From CAYLGY01 sp964383325 (GTDB lineage Bacteria > Pseudomonadota > Alphaproteobacteria > Rhizobiales > Rhizobiaceae): a DNA stretch of 14,426 nt. Positions 1 to 7,435 of the stretch are shown here, piece by piece. The position numbers and the translations under genes are program-made. Where the stretch lies: contig CAYLGY010000068.1 in assembly GCA_964383325.1 (NCBI GenBank), forward strand, positions 1 to 14,426, in the 5' to 3' direction. Numbering within the stretch: position 1 is the stretch's first letter; each line of letters starts with the position of its first letter. The notes beneath the pieces are model-generated. The model worked only from the letters and a program-made list of their open reading frames with translations, was not told where the DNA came from and did not search any database.

Positions 1-346
1 GACGGGCGCCTGCCGCCCGGTTCCCGGGAAATCGACGAGATTCTTAGCGCTATCGACGCCCTCGCCTGGGAGGCGTGCGAAGGCGCGCTCGCACCCGCGG
101 GAATGCGAAGGCGCTTTTTCCGTCATTTTCGGGCCAAGCAATGCGCTTTCCGGAGCATGGCCCCCGGAAGAATCGGCACCAGAAGCAGACTCTCATGCTT
201 GCGCAGGCTCCTTTCCGGAGAACGCGAATTCCTTCCCGATCCGGCGCCCGGACCGGATTTTCGGGACAGAAGGTCGCTCGCCGGGATCGCTGCTGACATG
301 CGGCTGCCGCTGGTGCATGGTGTCGGCTGCGATCGAGTGGGGAATC
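1..346. other. Left-edge region without an assignable gene
   Basis: No gene can be supported here. Frame 3 reads a few codons from the left edge and stops at TAG 45-47, so it could be the tail of a plus-strand gene lying mostly outside the window. On the minus strand a frame from ATG 126-124 stays open to the edge without any recognisable motif and without a Shine-Dalgarno site. Plus frames 1 and 2 are also open across the region, but frame 1 has no stop before 2346 and runs antiparallel or out of frame to real genes, so it is not credible. I see no clear promoter for the MFS gene that follows. Confidence 0.4.
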
Positions 347-1621
347 ATGTTTCAACGCCGAATTCCAGACTGGGTTCGTCATGCGCCCAATCCGGGCCTG
401 CGCGGCTTCGCCCTGCTTGCCGGACTGGAATCGTCAGCGCGCGGCATTCTGGTCTCGGTATTGCCATTGGCCATGTATCATGCCTATCGCGACGCGCAAC
501 TCATTGCCGCCATCTATTTCGGCATCGGCCTCTGTTCGCTTCTCACCGTGCTGATGGCGCCATGGCTGATGCGCTTCATCCCGAGGCGCTGGATGTATAC
601 GATCGGCGCGCTGTTCTACATTGTCGGCGCAGCGGTCGGCATCTGGGGCAAGCCGGAGATGGTCAGCCTGGTGATCCTGCTCAATTCGCTGGCAACCGTC
701 ACCGTCATGGTGTGCTTCAACGCCTATGTGCTCGATTATGTCGAACGGGTGGAGCTCGGCAGGGCCGAGACCCTGCGCCTGTTCTATGGCGCGCTGGCCT
801 GGACCGCCGGCCCGGTGCTCGGCGTGACCATGTACACGATCTGGCCGGCCCTGCCCTTTCTCATCTCCGCCCTCATGGCGATCCTGCTGCTGATCACATT
901 CTGGATCATGCGCCTCGGCAATGGCAAGCTGATCGCGCGGGCGCGCAAGCCGGCGCCCAATCCGCTCGCCTATCTCGGCCAGTTCTTTCGTCAGCCCCGG
1001 CTGGTCGCGGGCTGGATCTATGCCACCACCCGTTCGGCCGCCTGGTGGGTCTATATCGTCTATCTGCCGATCTTCACGATCGAGTACGGGCTGGGCGAGC
1101 GCATTGCAGGACTGGCGCTGTCCTTGTCCTTCTCCATGCTGTTCGCGGTGCCCCTGTTCATGCGCGTCCTCGAGCGCCGTTCGGTCAAGGCGGGAATCCG
1201 CTTCGGCTTCCTGATGGCCGGCCTTGGTTTCATTCTCGGCGCCTTTGCCGCCTTTGTCCCGCCGGCGACGGTTGCCATCCTCTTTGCCTCGTCGAGTTTC
1301 CTCATCCTGCTCGACGTGTGCAGCGGCCTGCCCTTCCTGATGGCTGTCAAGCCCTCCGAACGGACGGAGATGTCCGCCGTCTATTCCAGCTATCGCGATG
1401 TTTCCAACATTGCCAGCCCCGGCATCGCCTGGCTGGTGCTGCTGGTCCTGCCGGTTCCCTTCATCTTCGCGGCCATCGGCGCCGTCATGCTGGGCTGCTG
1501 GCACATGGCCGGCAAGCTGCATCCCCGCCTCGGGACGCGGCGACTGAAGCCGCCTGCCCCGCTCTCCCCCGCGCTCGAGGATGTGGCCGGGCATCGCCTG
1601 AAGCCACCCCAGGGCGAGTAA
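347..1621 (+). CDS. MFS transporter, substrate unknown
   Basis: A 424-residue integral inner-membrane protein that I read as a Major Facilitator Superfamily permease. It has about 10-12 strongly hydrophobic segments spread along the whole length, for example the stretch around LLTVLMAPWLM, the IVGAAVGIW segment and the LLLITFWIM segment. Short basic loops such as RFIPRRWMY and VLERRSVKAGIRFG follow membrane segments, as expected for MFS cytoplasmic loops. A longer charged linker (RLGNGKLIARARKPAPNP) lies near the middle, where the two six-helix halves join. The start at 347 is preferred because GGGGA precedes it by a few bases. An in-frame ATG at 317 would add ten residues but lacks a ribosome site. 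The gene ends 26 bp from the convergent nitroreductase. Substrate cannot be inferred. Confidence 0.85.
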   Translation: MFQRRIPDWVRHAPNPGLRGFALLAGLESSARGILVSVLPLAMYHAYRDAQLIAAIYFGIGLCSLLTVLMAPWLMRFIPRRWMYTIGALFYIVGAAVGIWGKPEMVSLVILLNSLATVTVMVCFNAYVLDYVERVELGRAETLRLFYGALAWTAGPVLGVTMYTIWPALPFLISALMAILLLITFWIMRLGNGKLIARARKPAPNPLAYLGQFFRQPRLVAGWIYATTRSAAWWVYIVYLPIFTIEYGLGERIAGLALSLSFSMLFAVPLFMRVLERRSVKAGIRFGFLMAGLGFILGAFAAFVPPATVAILFASSSFLILLDVCSGLPFLMAVKPSERTEMSAVYSSYRDVSNIASPGIAWLVLLVLPVPFIFAAIGAVMLGCWHMAGKLHPRLGTRRLKPPAPLSPALEDVAGHRLKPPQGE

Positions 1622-1647
1622 TGCCGAGCCGCGCTCCTGCCCATCAA

Positions 1648-2247
1648 TCAGTCGCTCGCGGAGGGAGCCTGGTAGGGCCCGGAATATTCGCTGATCAGCG
1701 AGGCGACATCCGGACGCTCGCGCTCCGGCACTTCGCCTTCGAATGTGCCGACATGCACGAAGCCGATGACGCGCTCTTCCGGCGCGAGGCCGAGCAGCTG
1801 GCGCGCCTCCGCATCATCGGCATACCAGTTGCTGATCCAGTTCGTACGGTAACCGAGCGCATTGGCAGCGAGAATCAGGTTCATCGCCACTGCGCCGCCC
1901 GAAAGGAATTTCTCCCAGTCCGGGATCGTCGGATGCGCCACCGGCCGGTGCACGATGCCGATGACCAGCGGCGCGCGCGAGAATCGTTCGAGCTCCTTGT
2001 TGCGCGCTGCCTCGCCAAGCGGTCCGCGCCGCCGCTCGGCCAGCTCCGCCAGCTTCACGCCGATCTCCCGGCGGACATCGCCCCGGTAGAGGATGAAGCG
2101 CCAGGGCGCGAGGCGCCCGTGATCGGGCACGCGCGTCGCCGCCGCAAGGATCTGCATCAGTTCCACCTCGTCAGGCGCCGGCTCGCGCAATTCGGCGATC
2201 GGCGCCGACCTGCGCCGCAGCAGGAAGTCCAGTACCGTCTCGTTCAA
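1648..2247 (-). CDS. Nitroreductase-family flavoprotein (YdjA-like), TTG start
   Basis: A 199-residue FMN-dependent nitroreductase-fold protein that most resembles the YdjA subgroup. The N-terminal RRRSAP segment (about residues 11-16), DHGRLAPWRF (42-51), the glycine/alanine-rich helix beginning SGGAVAMN (from about 116) and the late GFVHVGT strand are in the order expected for this family. Members are NAD(P)H oxidoreductases whose physiological substrates are mostly unknown. The start is placed at TTG 2247-2245 because AAGGAG (plus 2254-2259) sits 6 nt upstream. The longer frame from ATG 2304 would put the ribosome site inside the coding region and adds residues with no family resemblance. 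It is divergent from the secreted-protein gene at 2343 and convergent with the MFS gene. Confidence 0.85.
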   Translation of the reverse strand: MNETVLDFLLRRRSAPIAELREPAPDEVELMQILAAATRVPDHGRLAPWRFILYRGDVRREIGVKLAELAERRRGPLGEAARNKELERFSRAPLVIGIVHRPVAHPTIPDWEKFLSGGAVAMNLILAANALGYRTNWISNWYADDAEARQLLGLAPEERVIGFVHVGTFEGEVPERERPDVASLISEYSGPYQAPSASD

Positions 2248-2253
2248 TCCGCA

Positions 2254-2259
2254 CTCCTT
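2254..2259 (-). promoter_or_regulatory. Shine-Dalgarno site that fixes a TTG start
   Basis: On the minus strand AAGGAG lies 6 nt upstream of TTG 2247-2245. It is a near-perfect anti-SD match at ideal spacing. The alternative ATG at 2304 has no comparable site, so this decides the nitroreductase start. Confidence 0.75.
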
Positions 2260-2342
2260 CGTTTCGACTGGCCGGAAAGGGTTGCCGACCTTGCGCCGCA
2301 ACATGCCAAATATGCCTTGAAATTGCCACCGCCGCGGGTTTC

Positions 2343-3269
2343 ATGAATGGTATGAGAATCATGCAGGCTGCTGCTTTCTGCGGGCTCTTGGCGAGCCTCT
2401 TCCTTGCGACCGGCGTCGAAGCCCAGCAGGCCGATCGCCTGCGCCTCGACGGCTTCACCTCCTTCCAGCCCATGATCGAACTCGACCAGGAACTGACGGA
2501 GTTGGCGCGCATCGAGCTTGCGGCGCATCTCGCCGAGGGCGAGCCGGCGATTCCGCGCGGGCTCATCTGGCGGGTGTTCGGACCGGAGCCCGGACCTGAC
2601 GGCAAGCTGCCGCTGATTGCGACCGCCGAAGGAGGCACGAGTACCTTCGACCTCGAGCCCGGCAGCTATCTGGTGCACTCCGCCTTTGGCCGGGCCGGAG
2701 CCACCAAGCGCATCACGCTGCGGCGCGGCGAGACGCGCCAGGAAAACGTCATTCTGGATGCCGGCGGCCTCAAGCTGGACGCCGTCCTTTCGGGCGGCAT
2801 CAGCATCCCGCCGGACAAGCTGCGCTTCTCGATCTATGAAGCCCGGGAGGATCCGCGCGAGGAGCGGCCGCTGATCCTGCCTGATGTCAATCCCAATGCG
2901 GTCATCCGCCTCAATGCGGGGACCTACCACATCGTCTCCACCTATGGCACGGTCAATGCCGTCGTCCGTTCCGACATCCGGGTCGAGGCCGGCAAGCTCA
3001 CCGAGGCGGATGTCGAGCATCGCGCCGCACAGCTGACGATGAAGCTGGTGCGTGAGCCCGGCGGCGAGGCGCTGGCCGATACGCACTGGTCCATCCTCAC
3101 CGAATCCGGCGATGTCCTGCGCGAGAATGTCGGCGCCTTCACCTCCATGGTGCTGGCGGAGGGCAGCTATACCGCCATCGCCCGCAATCGCGACCGCACC
3201 TATTCCCGCGACTTCGAGGTGGTGTCGGGCCGGCACCAGGATGTCGAGGTGCTGGCCATCGACCCGTAA
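2343..3269 (+). CDS. Secreted protein with three beta-rich repeats, function unknown
   Basis: A 308-residue protein with a classic signal peptide: a basic start (MNGMRIM), a hydrophobic core to about residue 23, and an AxA-like site after VEA (residue 27), so it is probably periplasmic. The mature part carries three copies of a strand-turn-strand unit centred on L-x-x-G-[ST]-Y at residues 104-109, 190-195 and 271-276, about 81-86 residues apart. Each is followed by a second strand and a G-[ED]-x or E-A-G-K turn. This spacing suggests three small beta-sandwich domains like those of carboxypeptidase-regulatory or PEGA folds, but the family is not recognised. There is no catalytic motif and no lipobox. 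ATG 2352 or 2364 are possible alternative starts, since none has a strong ribosome site. It converges on thrS with a 25-bp gap. Confidence 0.8.
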   Translation: MNGMRIMQAAAFCGLLASLFLATGVEAQQADRLRLDGFTSFQPMIELDQELTELARIELAAHLAEGEPAIPRGLIWRVFGPEPGPDGKLPLIATAEGGTSTFDLEPGSYLVHSAFGRAGATKRITLRRGETRQENVILDAGGLKLDAVLSGGISIPPDKLRFSIYEAREDPREERPLILPDVNPNAVIRLNAGTYHIVSTYGTVNAVVRSDIRVEAGKLTEADVEHRAAQLTMKLVREPGGEALADTHWSILTESGDVLRENVGAFTSMVLAEGSYTAIARNRDRTYSRDFEVVSGRHQDVEVLAIDP

Positions 3270-3294
3270 GGCCGGAAGGATCGCGCCGCCCCGA

Positions 3295-5274
3295 TCAGGC
3301 TGCCCGGCGCAGGTCGGGTGGCGTCGCCTCCTCGCGCAGCATCGCGATCGCATCGACGAGCGTCGCCGCCTGCTGGTCGCGGCTGCCGAGCCGGCGAATA
3401 TTGACCGTGCGTTCCGCCGCTTCGCGCTTGCCGCAGACCAGGATGATCGGCACCTTGGCGAGGCTGTGCTCACGGACCTTGTAATTGATCTTCTCGTTGC
3501 GCAGATCCGTTTCGACCTGCAGTCCCGCCCGGCGTAGTTCCCGGGCCACCTCGGCCGCATACCCATCCGCGTCGGAGGTGATCGTCGCCACCACGACCTG
3601 GAGCGGCGCGAACCAGAGTGGCAGATGGCCGGCATGGTTCTCGAGCAGGATGCCGAGAAACCGTTCCAGCGAGCCGCAAATGGCGCGGTGGATCATCACC
3701 GGCTGGCGCTTCTCGGAATCCTTGTCGATATAGAAGGCGCCGAACCGCTCCGGCAGGTTGAAATCGACCTGGGTCGTGCCGCATTGCCATTCCCGGCCGA
3801 TGGCATCCCTCAGCGTATATTCGAACTTGGGTCCGTAGAAGGTGCCCTCGCCCTCATTGATGCCGACCTTGATCCGGTTGTCCTCGCGGGCCATGCGGGC
3901 CAGCGCCCGTTTCAGGATCTCCTCGGCATGATCCCACATCGCGTCGGTGCCGACGCGCTTCTCCGGCCGGGTCGCCAGCTTGACCACCACCTCGTCAAAG
4001 CCGAAATCCTTGTACACCGACATCATCAGGTCGTTGATCTTCAGGATCTCGGCTTCGAGCTGGTCTTCGGTACAGAACACATGGGCATCGTCCTGGGTGA
4101 AGGCACGCACCCGCATCAGCCCGTGCAGCGCGCCGGAAGCCTCATATCGATGCACATGGCCGAACTCGGCCAGCCGGATCGGCAGATCCCGGTAGGATTT
4201 CAGCCCATGCTTGAAGAGTTGGACATGGCCGGGGCAGTTCATCGGCTTCAGCGCAAAAACCCGCTGGTCCGCATCGGGATCGTCCGCATGGGTCAGGGCA
4301 TGCGCCGACTTCACCGCGAACATGTTCTCCTGGTACCAGCCCCAATGGCCGGATGTCTCCCAGAGGGACTTGTCGAGGATCTGCGGTGCGTTGACCTCTT
4401 CATAATCGGCATCGAAGCGACGGCGCATGTAGCTGACCAGATTCTGGAACATCCGCCAGCCCTTGGCGTGCCAGAAGACGACGCCCGGACCTTCCTCCTG
4501 GAAATGGAACAGGTCCATCTCGCGGCCGAGGCGCCGGTGGTCCCGTTTCTCCGCCTCTTCCAGCATGTGCAGATAGGCGTCCAGCTCCTCATTGCTTGCC
4601 CAGGCCGTGCCATAGATGCGGGTCAGCATCGGATTGTTCGAATCGCCGCGCCAATAGGCGCCCGCCACCTTGGTGAGCTTGAAGGCATTGCCGATCTGGC
4701 CGGTGGAGGCCATGTGCGGCCCGCGGCAGAGGTCAAACCAATCGCCCTGGAAATAGATCCGCAGTTCCTGGTCCTCGGGAATCGCATCGATCAGTTCGAC
4801 CTTGTAGCCCTCGCCCTTCTCCGCAAATACCTTGCGGGCCCTCTCGCGCGACCAGACCTCCTTGGTGAAGGGCCGGTTGCGGGCGATGATCTCGCGCATC
4901 TTCTTCTCGATGAGCGGAAGATCCTCGGGGGTGAAGGGCGTATCGCGGGCGAAATCATAGTAGAAGCCGTTCTCGATCACCGGGCCGATCGTCACCTGCG
5001 TACCGGGCCAGAGTTCCTGCACGGCCTCGGCCATCACATGCGCCGCATCGTGACGGATCAGCTCGAGCGCGCGAGGATCTTCCCGCGTGACGATCTCGAT
5101 CGCGCCCGGTGTCACCGGATCGGCGAGATCCCGCAAGGTGCCGTCGATCGATATGGCAACGGCGCGCTTGGCCAGCGAACGGGAAATGGATTCCGCAACC
5201 TCCCGCCCGGTCGTGCCCGCCGGATATTCGCGTCGGGAGCCATCGGGAAATGTAAGGGAAACGGCTTCAGCCAT
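3295..5274 (-). CDS. thrS: Threonyl-tRNA synthetase
   Basis: Cytoplasmic class II synthetase that charges tRNA-Thr using ATP. The 659 residues match the usual bacterial length. Visible domains are an N-terminal TGS domain (about 1-63), the editing domain with HDAAH (75-79) and C183 in DLCRGPH, which are the deacylation residues that clear Ser-tRNA-Thr, then the catalytic core. Its zinc ligands are C347 (in MNCPGH), H398 (DDAHVF) and H529 (MIHRA). Motif 2 is around RYEASGALHGL and motif 3 is near GSLERFLGILLE. The anticodon-binding domain follows from about 555. ATG 5274 is preferred because AGGAG (plus 5284-5288) lies 9 nt away. ATG 5280, two codons earlier, has only 3 nt spacing. It lies about 108 bp downstream of yidD, with its own leader. 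Confidence 0.97.
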   Translation of the reverse strand: MAEAVSLTFPDGSRREYPAGTTGREVAESISRSLAKRAVAISIDGTLRDLADPVTPGAIEIVTREDPRALELIRHDAAHVMAEAVQELWPGTQVTIGPVIENGFYYDFARDTPFTPEDLPLIEKKMREIIARNRPFTKEVWSRERARKVFAEKGEGYKVELIDAIPEDQELRIYFQGDWFDLCRGPHMASTGQIGNAFKLTKVAGAYWRGDSNNPMLTRIYGTAWASNEELDAYLHMLEEAEKRDHRRLGREMDLFHFQEEGPGVVFWHAKGWRMFQNLVSYMRRRFDADYEEVNAPQILDKSLWETSGHWGWYQENMFAVKSAHALTHADDPDADQRVFALKPMNCPGHVQLFKHGLKSYRDLPIRLAEFGHVHRYEASGALHGLMRVRAFTQDDAHVFCTEDQLEAEILKINDLMMSVYKDFGFDEVVVKLATRPEKRVGTDAMWDHAEEILKRALARMAREDNRIKVGINEGEGTFYGPKFEYTLRDAIGREWQCGTTQVDFNLPERFGAFYIDKDSEKRQPVMIHRAICGSLERFLGILLENHAGHLPLWFAPLQVVVATITSDADGYAAEVARELRRAGLQVETDLRNEKINYKVREHSLAKVPIILVCGKREAAERTVNIRRLGSRDQQAATLVDAIAMLREEATPPDLRRAA

Positions 5275-5296
5275 GAGCATATACTCCTGTTCCAGT

Positions 5297-5343
5297 CCCG
5301 CCTACGGGCGCGGGTGGTGAATCGTCGGACGGGAAGTCCGATG
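5297..5343 (-). promoter_or_regulatory. Two hairpins in the thrS leader
   Basis: Between the candidate thrS promoter and its ribosome site are two inverted repeats. One is TCGGAC-N5-GTCCGA (plus 5325-5330 and 5336-5341, extendable by a wobble pair and a C-G pair). The other is CCCGC-N8-GCGGG (plus 5297-5301 and 5310-5314), about 9 nt from the SD. The second could affect ribosome access. E. coli ThrRS represses its own mRNA through leader stems that mimic tRNA-Thr, but these loops do not show an obvious CGU anticodon mimic, so the comparison is only suggestive. Confidence 0.35.
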
Positions 5344-5348
5344 CGGTC

Positions 5349-5377
5349 GGGATACTCAAGTCGTTCCCGCGTGTAAA
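5349..5377 (-). promoter_or_regulatory. Candidate sigma70-type promoter for thrS
   Basis: On the minus strand TTTACA (plus 5372-5377) and TATCCC (plus 5349-5354) are separated by exactly 17 bp in the gap between yidD and thrS. The -35 matches consensus at 5 of 6 positions and the -10 at only 3 of 6, so this is a candidate. It would give a leader of roughly 65-70 nt. Confidence 0.35.
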
Positions 5378-5382
5378 GCGTG

Positions 5383-5694
5383 CTAATTCCCGGCGGGCCG
5401 GCGAAAGCGCCAGATCATCCACCAGGGAATGCCCGCCAATGTCTGCGGCACATTGTCGATTCCGTGGGTTCCCCCGGGGCCGCAACGAAGGACCCGCAGC
5501 AATGCCAGCCAGAATCCGCGCCACAGCCCATGACGCGCAATGGCCTCATAGGCATATTCGGAGCAGCTCGGAAAATGGCGGCAATGATTGCCGATGAAGC
5601 CCGACAGGGTAAGCTGGTAGAGGCGAACAAGCGCAGTTCCGGCAAGGCGTCCGGGTGTCCTCGGCCAGGGACCGGAGAAATTCCGGCCGGCCAT
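5383..5694 (-). CDS. yidD: Membrane protein insertion efficiency factor YidD
   Basis: A 103-residue small protein of the YidD family, which sits at the inner face of the membrane and assists YidC-dependent insertion. The signature is complete: GNHCRHFPSCSEYAYEAI (35-52, with C38 and C44), an HG...G..L...R run, RCGPGG (C71) and GIDNVP (79-83). An N-terminal amphipathic stretch precedes the signature. The start is ATG 5694-5692, which shares its A with the last base of the upstream stop (TGATG). This suggests translational coupling to the scaffold gene. The same frame is open far upstream, but that part is antiparallel-style filler from the neighbouring gene and is excluded. It is usually next to rnpA/yidC, so this Fe-S scaffold setting is a different arrangement that I recall as common in rhizobia-like genomes. 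Confidence 0.93.
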   Translation of the reverse strand: MAGRNFSGPWPRTPGRLAGTALVRLYQLTLSGFIGNHCRHFPSCSEYAYEAIARHGLWRGFWLALLRVLRCGPGGTHGIDNVPQTLAGIPWWMIWRFRRPAGN

Positions 5695-6140
5695 CAGGCG
5701 GCAGGCTCCGCCTGCTTCTCCTCGATTTGCCGGATGGCATCGACCACGGCGTCGAATGTCAGCAGCGTCGAGGCATGGCGCGCCTTGTAGTCCCGCACGG
5801 GCTCCAGATATTTCAGATCGGCGAACCGGCCTTCCGGCGGCGGGCCGTTCTCCTTGAGCATGCGCTGCATGGCTTCCCGCACGGCCTTCAGCTCCTCGGC
5901 GTCTGCCCCGATGATATTGCGCGCCATGATCGAGGACGAAGCCTGTCCGAGCGCGCACGCCTTGACGTCATGGGCAAAATCGGTGACGACGCCATCGCGC
6001 ATGCACAGGTCGATCGTCACCGTTGACCCGCACAGTTTCGAATGGGCTTTCGCCGTTGCGTCAGGCGCGGCAAGCCGGCCGATACGGGGAATATTGCCCG
6101 CGAATTCGAGGATCTTCTTGTTGTAGACTTCATCGATCAT
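5694..6140 (-). CDS. IscU/NifU-N-like iron-sulfur scaffold protein
   Basis: A 148-residue protein of the NifU N-terminal/IscU/SufU fold. It begins MIDEVYNKKILEFAGNIPR, typical of the alphaproteobacterial branch. Two of the usual ligand positions are seen, C37 (SKLCGS) and C62 (KACALGQASSS), plus an extra C46. The third scaffold cysteine, normally just before [AT]L near the C-terminus, is absent: the aligned stretch is KARHASTLLTF (119-129), where H122 could substitute. The G/D residue next to the first cysteine also differs from the canonical CGD. It may therefore carry a modified cluster site or act as a zinc or sulfur-transfer protein instead of a classic scaffold. No strong SD is visible. 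It heads the minus-strand unit with yidD and is divergent from folE. Confidence 0.85.
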   Translation of the reverse strand: MIDEVYNKKILEFAGNIPRIGRLAAPDATAKAHSKLCGSTVTIDLCMRDGVVTDFAHDVKACALGQASSSIMARNIIGADAEELKAVREAMQRMLKENGPPPEGRFADLKYLEPVRDYKARHASTLLTFDAVVDAIRQIEEKQAEPAA

Positions 6141-6191
6141 GGCGAACCGGTCCCGCCTTCAGAAGATTTCGCCCATGCCGTTCCGGACGGC

Positions 6192-6244
6192 TTCCAATCG
6201 GCGCTTGTCGTGCCTATATAAGGACCTTCAACAGCTTCCGGCAA
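6192..6244. promoter_or_regulatory. Candidate divergent promoter between scaffold gene and folE
   Basis: A TATATA/TATAAG box (6215-6222) is the only AT-rich element in the gap and can serve both strands. On the plus strand TTCCAA (6192-6197) lies 17 bp before TATATA. On the minus strand TTGCCG (plus 6239-6244) lies 18 bp before the same TATATA. The -10 resemblance is good and the -35 elements are moderate. The rest of the 6141-6371 gap shows only short repeats: CCGGC-N5-GCCGG at 6238-6252 and a perfect 12-bp palindrome CGAGGATCCTCG at 6347-6358, just before the folE ribosome site. Confidence 0.35.
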
Positions 6245-6371
6245 GTCGCCGGGGCAAATGGAATTACCGCTATACGCCACAGACCGCGGCAATGGCCCGC
6301 AGGTTCCGGATGAGGCAAGTGGTCCGTTCAACTCGTTCCTCCGCCGCGAGGATCCTCGGGAGAACCCCTGG

Positions 6372-7007
6372 ATGGATGCCATTGTCAAGAGATTTCCCCA
6401 GCATGATGAATTGCCGGGGATGGATGAACGCCCTTCGCAGGCCGAGGCCGAAGCGGCCGTTCGCACATTGCTGCGCTGGGCGGGCGATGATCCGGACCGC
6501 GAAGGGCTTCGCGACACGCCTGGTCGCGTCGCCAAGGCATTCCGTGAAATGTTTGCAGGATACCAGCGCGATCCGGCCGAAGAGCTGGGCCGGACATTCG
6601 AGGAGGTTGCCGGCTACAACGAGCTGGTGGTGATCCGCGACATTCCGTTCTATTCGCATTGCGAACATCACATGGTGCCGATCATCGGCCGGGCCCATGT
6701 CGGCTATTTGCCCGACGGAAGGGTCGTCGGCCTTTCCAAGATCGCGCGCGTGGTGGATATTTTCGCCCAGCGCCTGCAGACCCAGGAGGCGTTGACGGCG
6801 CAGATTGCGACCACGATCCAGGAGACGCTGCAGCCGCGCGGGGTTGCGGTCATCATCGAGGCCGAGCACATGTGCATGGCGATGCGCGGCGTCCGGAAGC
6901 GCGGTTCGACGACCATGACTTCCATCTTTACCGGGGAATTGAAGGACAATCCCGCCGAGCAATTGCGGGTGACAACCATGGTCCGCAGCATGGGTGGCGC
7001 CAGCTGA
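6372..7007 (+). CDS. folE: GTP cyclohydrolase I
   Basis: Cytosolic homodecameric zinc enzyme that converts GTP to 7,8-dihydroneopterin triphosphate, the first step of tetrahydrofolate synthesis. The 211 residues match the family's length. The zinc ligands are C97 and H100 in the SHCEHH motif and C168 in HMCMAMRG, spaced as in E. coli FolE (C110, H113, C181). The VGYLPDGRVVGLSK strand-helix and the QTQEALTAQIA segment are also typical. ATG 6372 is chosen because GGGAG (6358-6362) is 9 nt upstream and the protein then begins MDAIVKRFP, as in rhizobial FolE. In-frame ATG 6258 would add 38 residues of no family character, and ATG 6420 is a shorter option. hisI follows after 8 nt, suggesting an operon. 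Confidence 0.95.
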   Translation: MDAIVKRFPQHDELPGMDERPSQAEAEAAVRTLLRWAGDDPDREGLRDTPGRVAKAFREMFAGYQRDPAEELGRTFEEVAGYNELVVIRDIPFYSHCEHHMVPIIGRAHVGYLPDGRVVGLSKIARVVDIFAQRLQTQEALTAQIATTIQETLQPRGVAVIIEAEHMCMAMRGVRKRGSTTMTSIFTGELKDNPAEQLRVTTMVRSMGGAS

Positions 7008-7015
7008 GCAACGCC

Positions 7016-7435
7016 ATGAGCGAGTTTCCCGCCCCGCCACGCGATTCGCATGCGCTCGAGGAAGGCAGCAGCTTTACCCCGCGTTTCGATGCGAATGGGC
7101 TGGTCACGGCCGTGGTCAGTTCCGCTGACGATGGCGAGTTGCTCATGCTTGCCCATATGAACGCGGAAGCGCTTTCGCGCACCCTCGACACCGGGATTGC
7201 GCATTTCTGGTCGCGCTCGCGGCAGCAATTGTGGAAAAAGGGCGAGACGTCCGGCAATTTCCTGCGGGTCGCCGAACTGCGCACCGATTGCGACCAGGAT
7301 GCCGTCTGGCTCAAGGTCCGCATCGAGGGCGACGGCGCTGCCTGTCATACCGGCCGGCGGTCATGCTTCTATCGGCGCATCGAGTTTGCAGAGGGCGAGT
7401 ACCGGCTCACCGAACGGGATCAGCGCTTGCCATAG
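7016..7435 (+). CDS. hisI: Phosphoribosyl-AMP cyclohydrolase
   Basis: A 139-residue stand-alone HisI that opens the adenine ring of PR-AMP in the third step of histidine synthesis. The magnesium and zinc site DCDQDAVWLKV (91-101; D91, D93, D95 and C92) and the ACHTGRRSCFY motif (C110 and C117) are intact, as is the FWSRSRQQLWKKGETSGN substrate-binding segment (64-81). There is no HisE domain fused to it, which is usual in alphaproteobacteria. The SD is weak. It starts 8 nt after folE and is probably co-transcribed. Its last 16 bp overlap the end of gltX on the other strand, so no transcription terminator can lie between these two genes. Confidence 0.96.
   Translation: MSEFPAPPRDSHALEEGSSFTPRFDANGLVTAVVSSADDGELLMLAHMNAEALSRTLDTGIAHFWSRSRQQLWKKGETSGNFLRVAELRTDCDQDAVWLKVRIEGDGAACHTGRRSCFYRRIEFAEGEYRLTERDQRLP

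Noticed and set aside
103..2346. 747-codon plus-strand open frame
   Set aside because: It overlaps the MFS gene in another frame and runs against the nitroreductase. Its composition is Arg/Pro/Ala-rich with no domain, typical of shadow frames in GC-rich DNA.
3625..5376. 583-codon plus-strand open frame opposite thrS
   Set aside because: Antisense to an unambiguous ThrRS with all zinc and editing residues; no motif of its own.
5695..5958. N-terminal extension of YidD to 191 residues
   Set aside because: The extra part overlaps the scaffold gene in another frame and is Arg/Gly/Ala-rich. The YidD family begins near 5694, where the TGATG coupling also supports a start.
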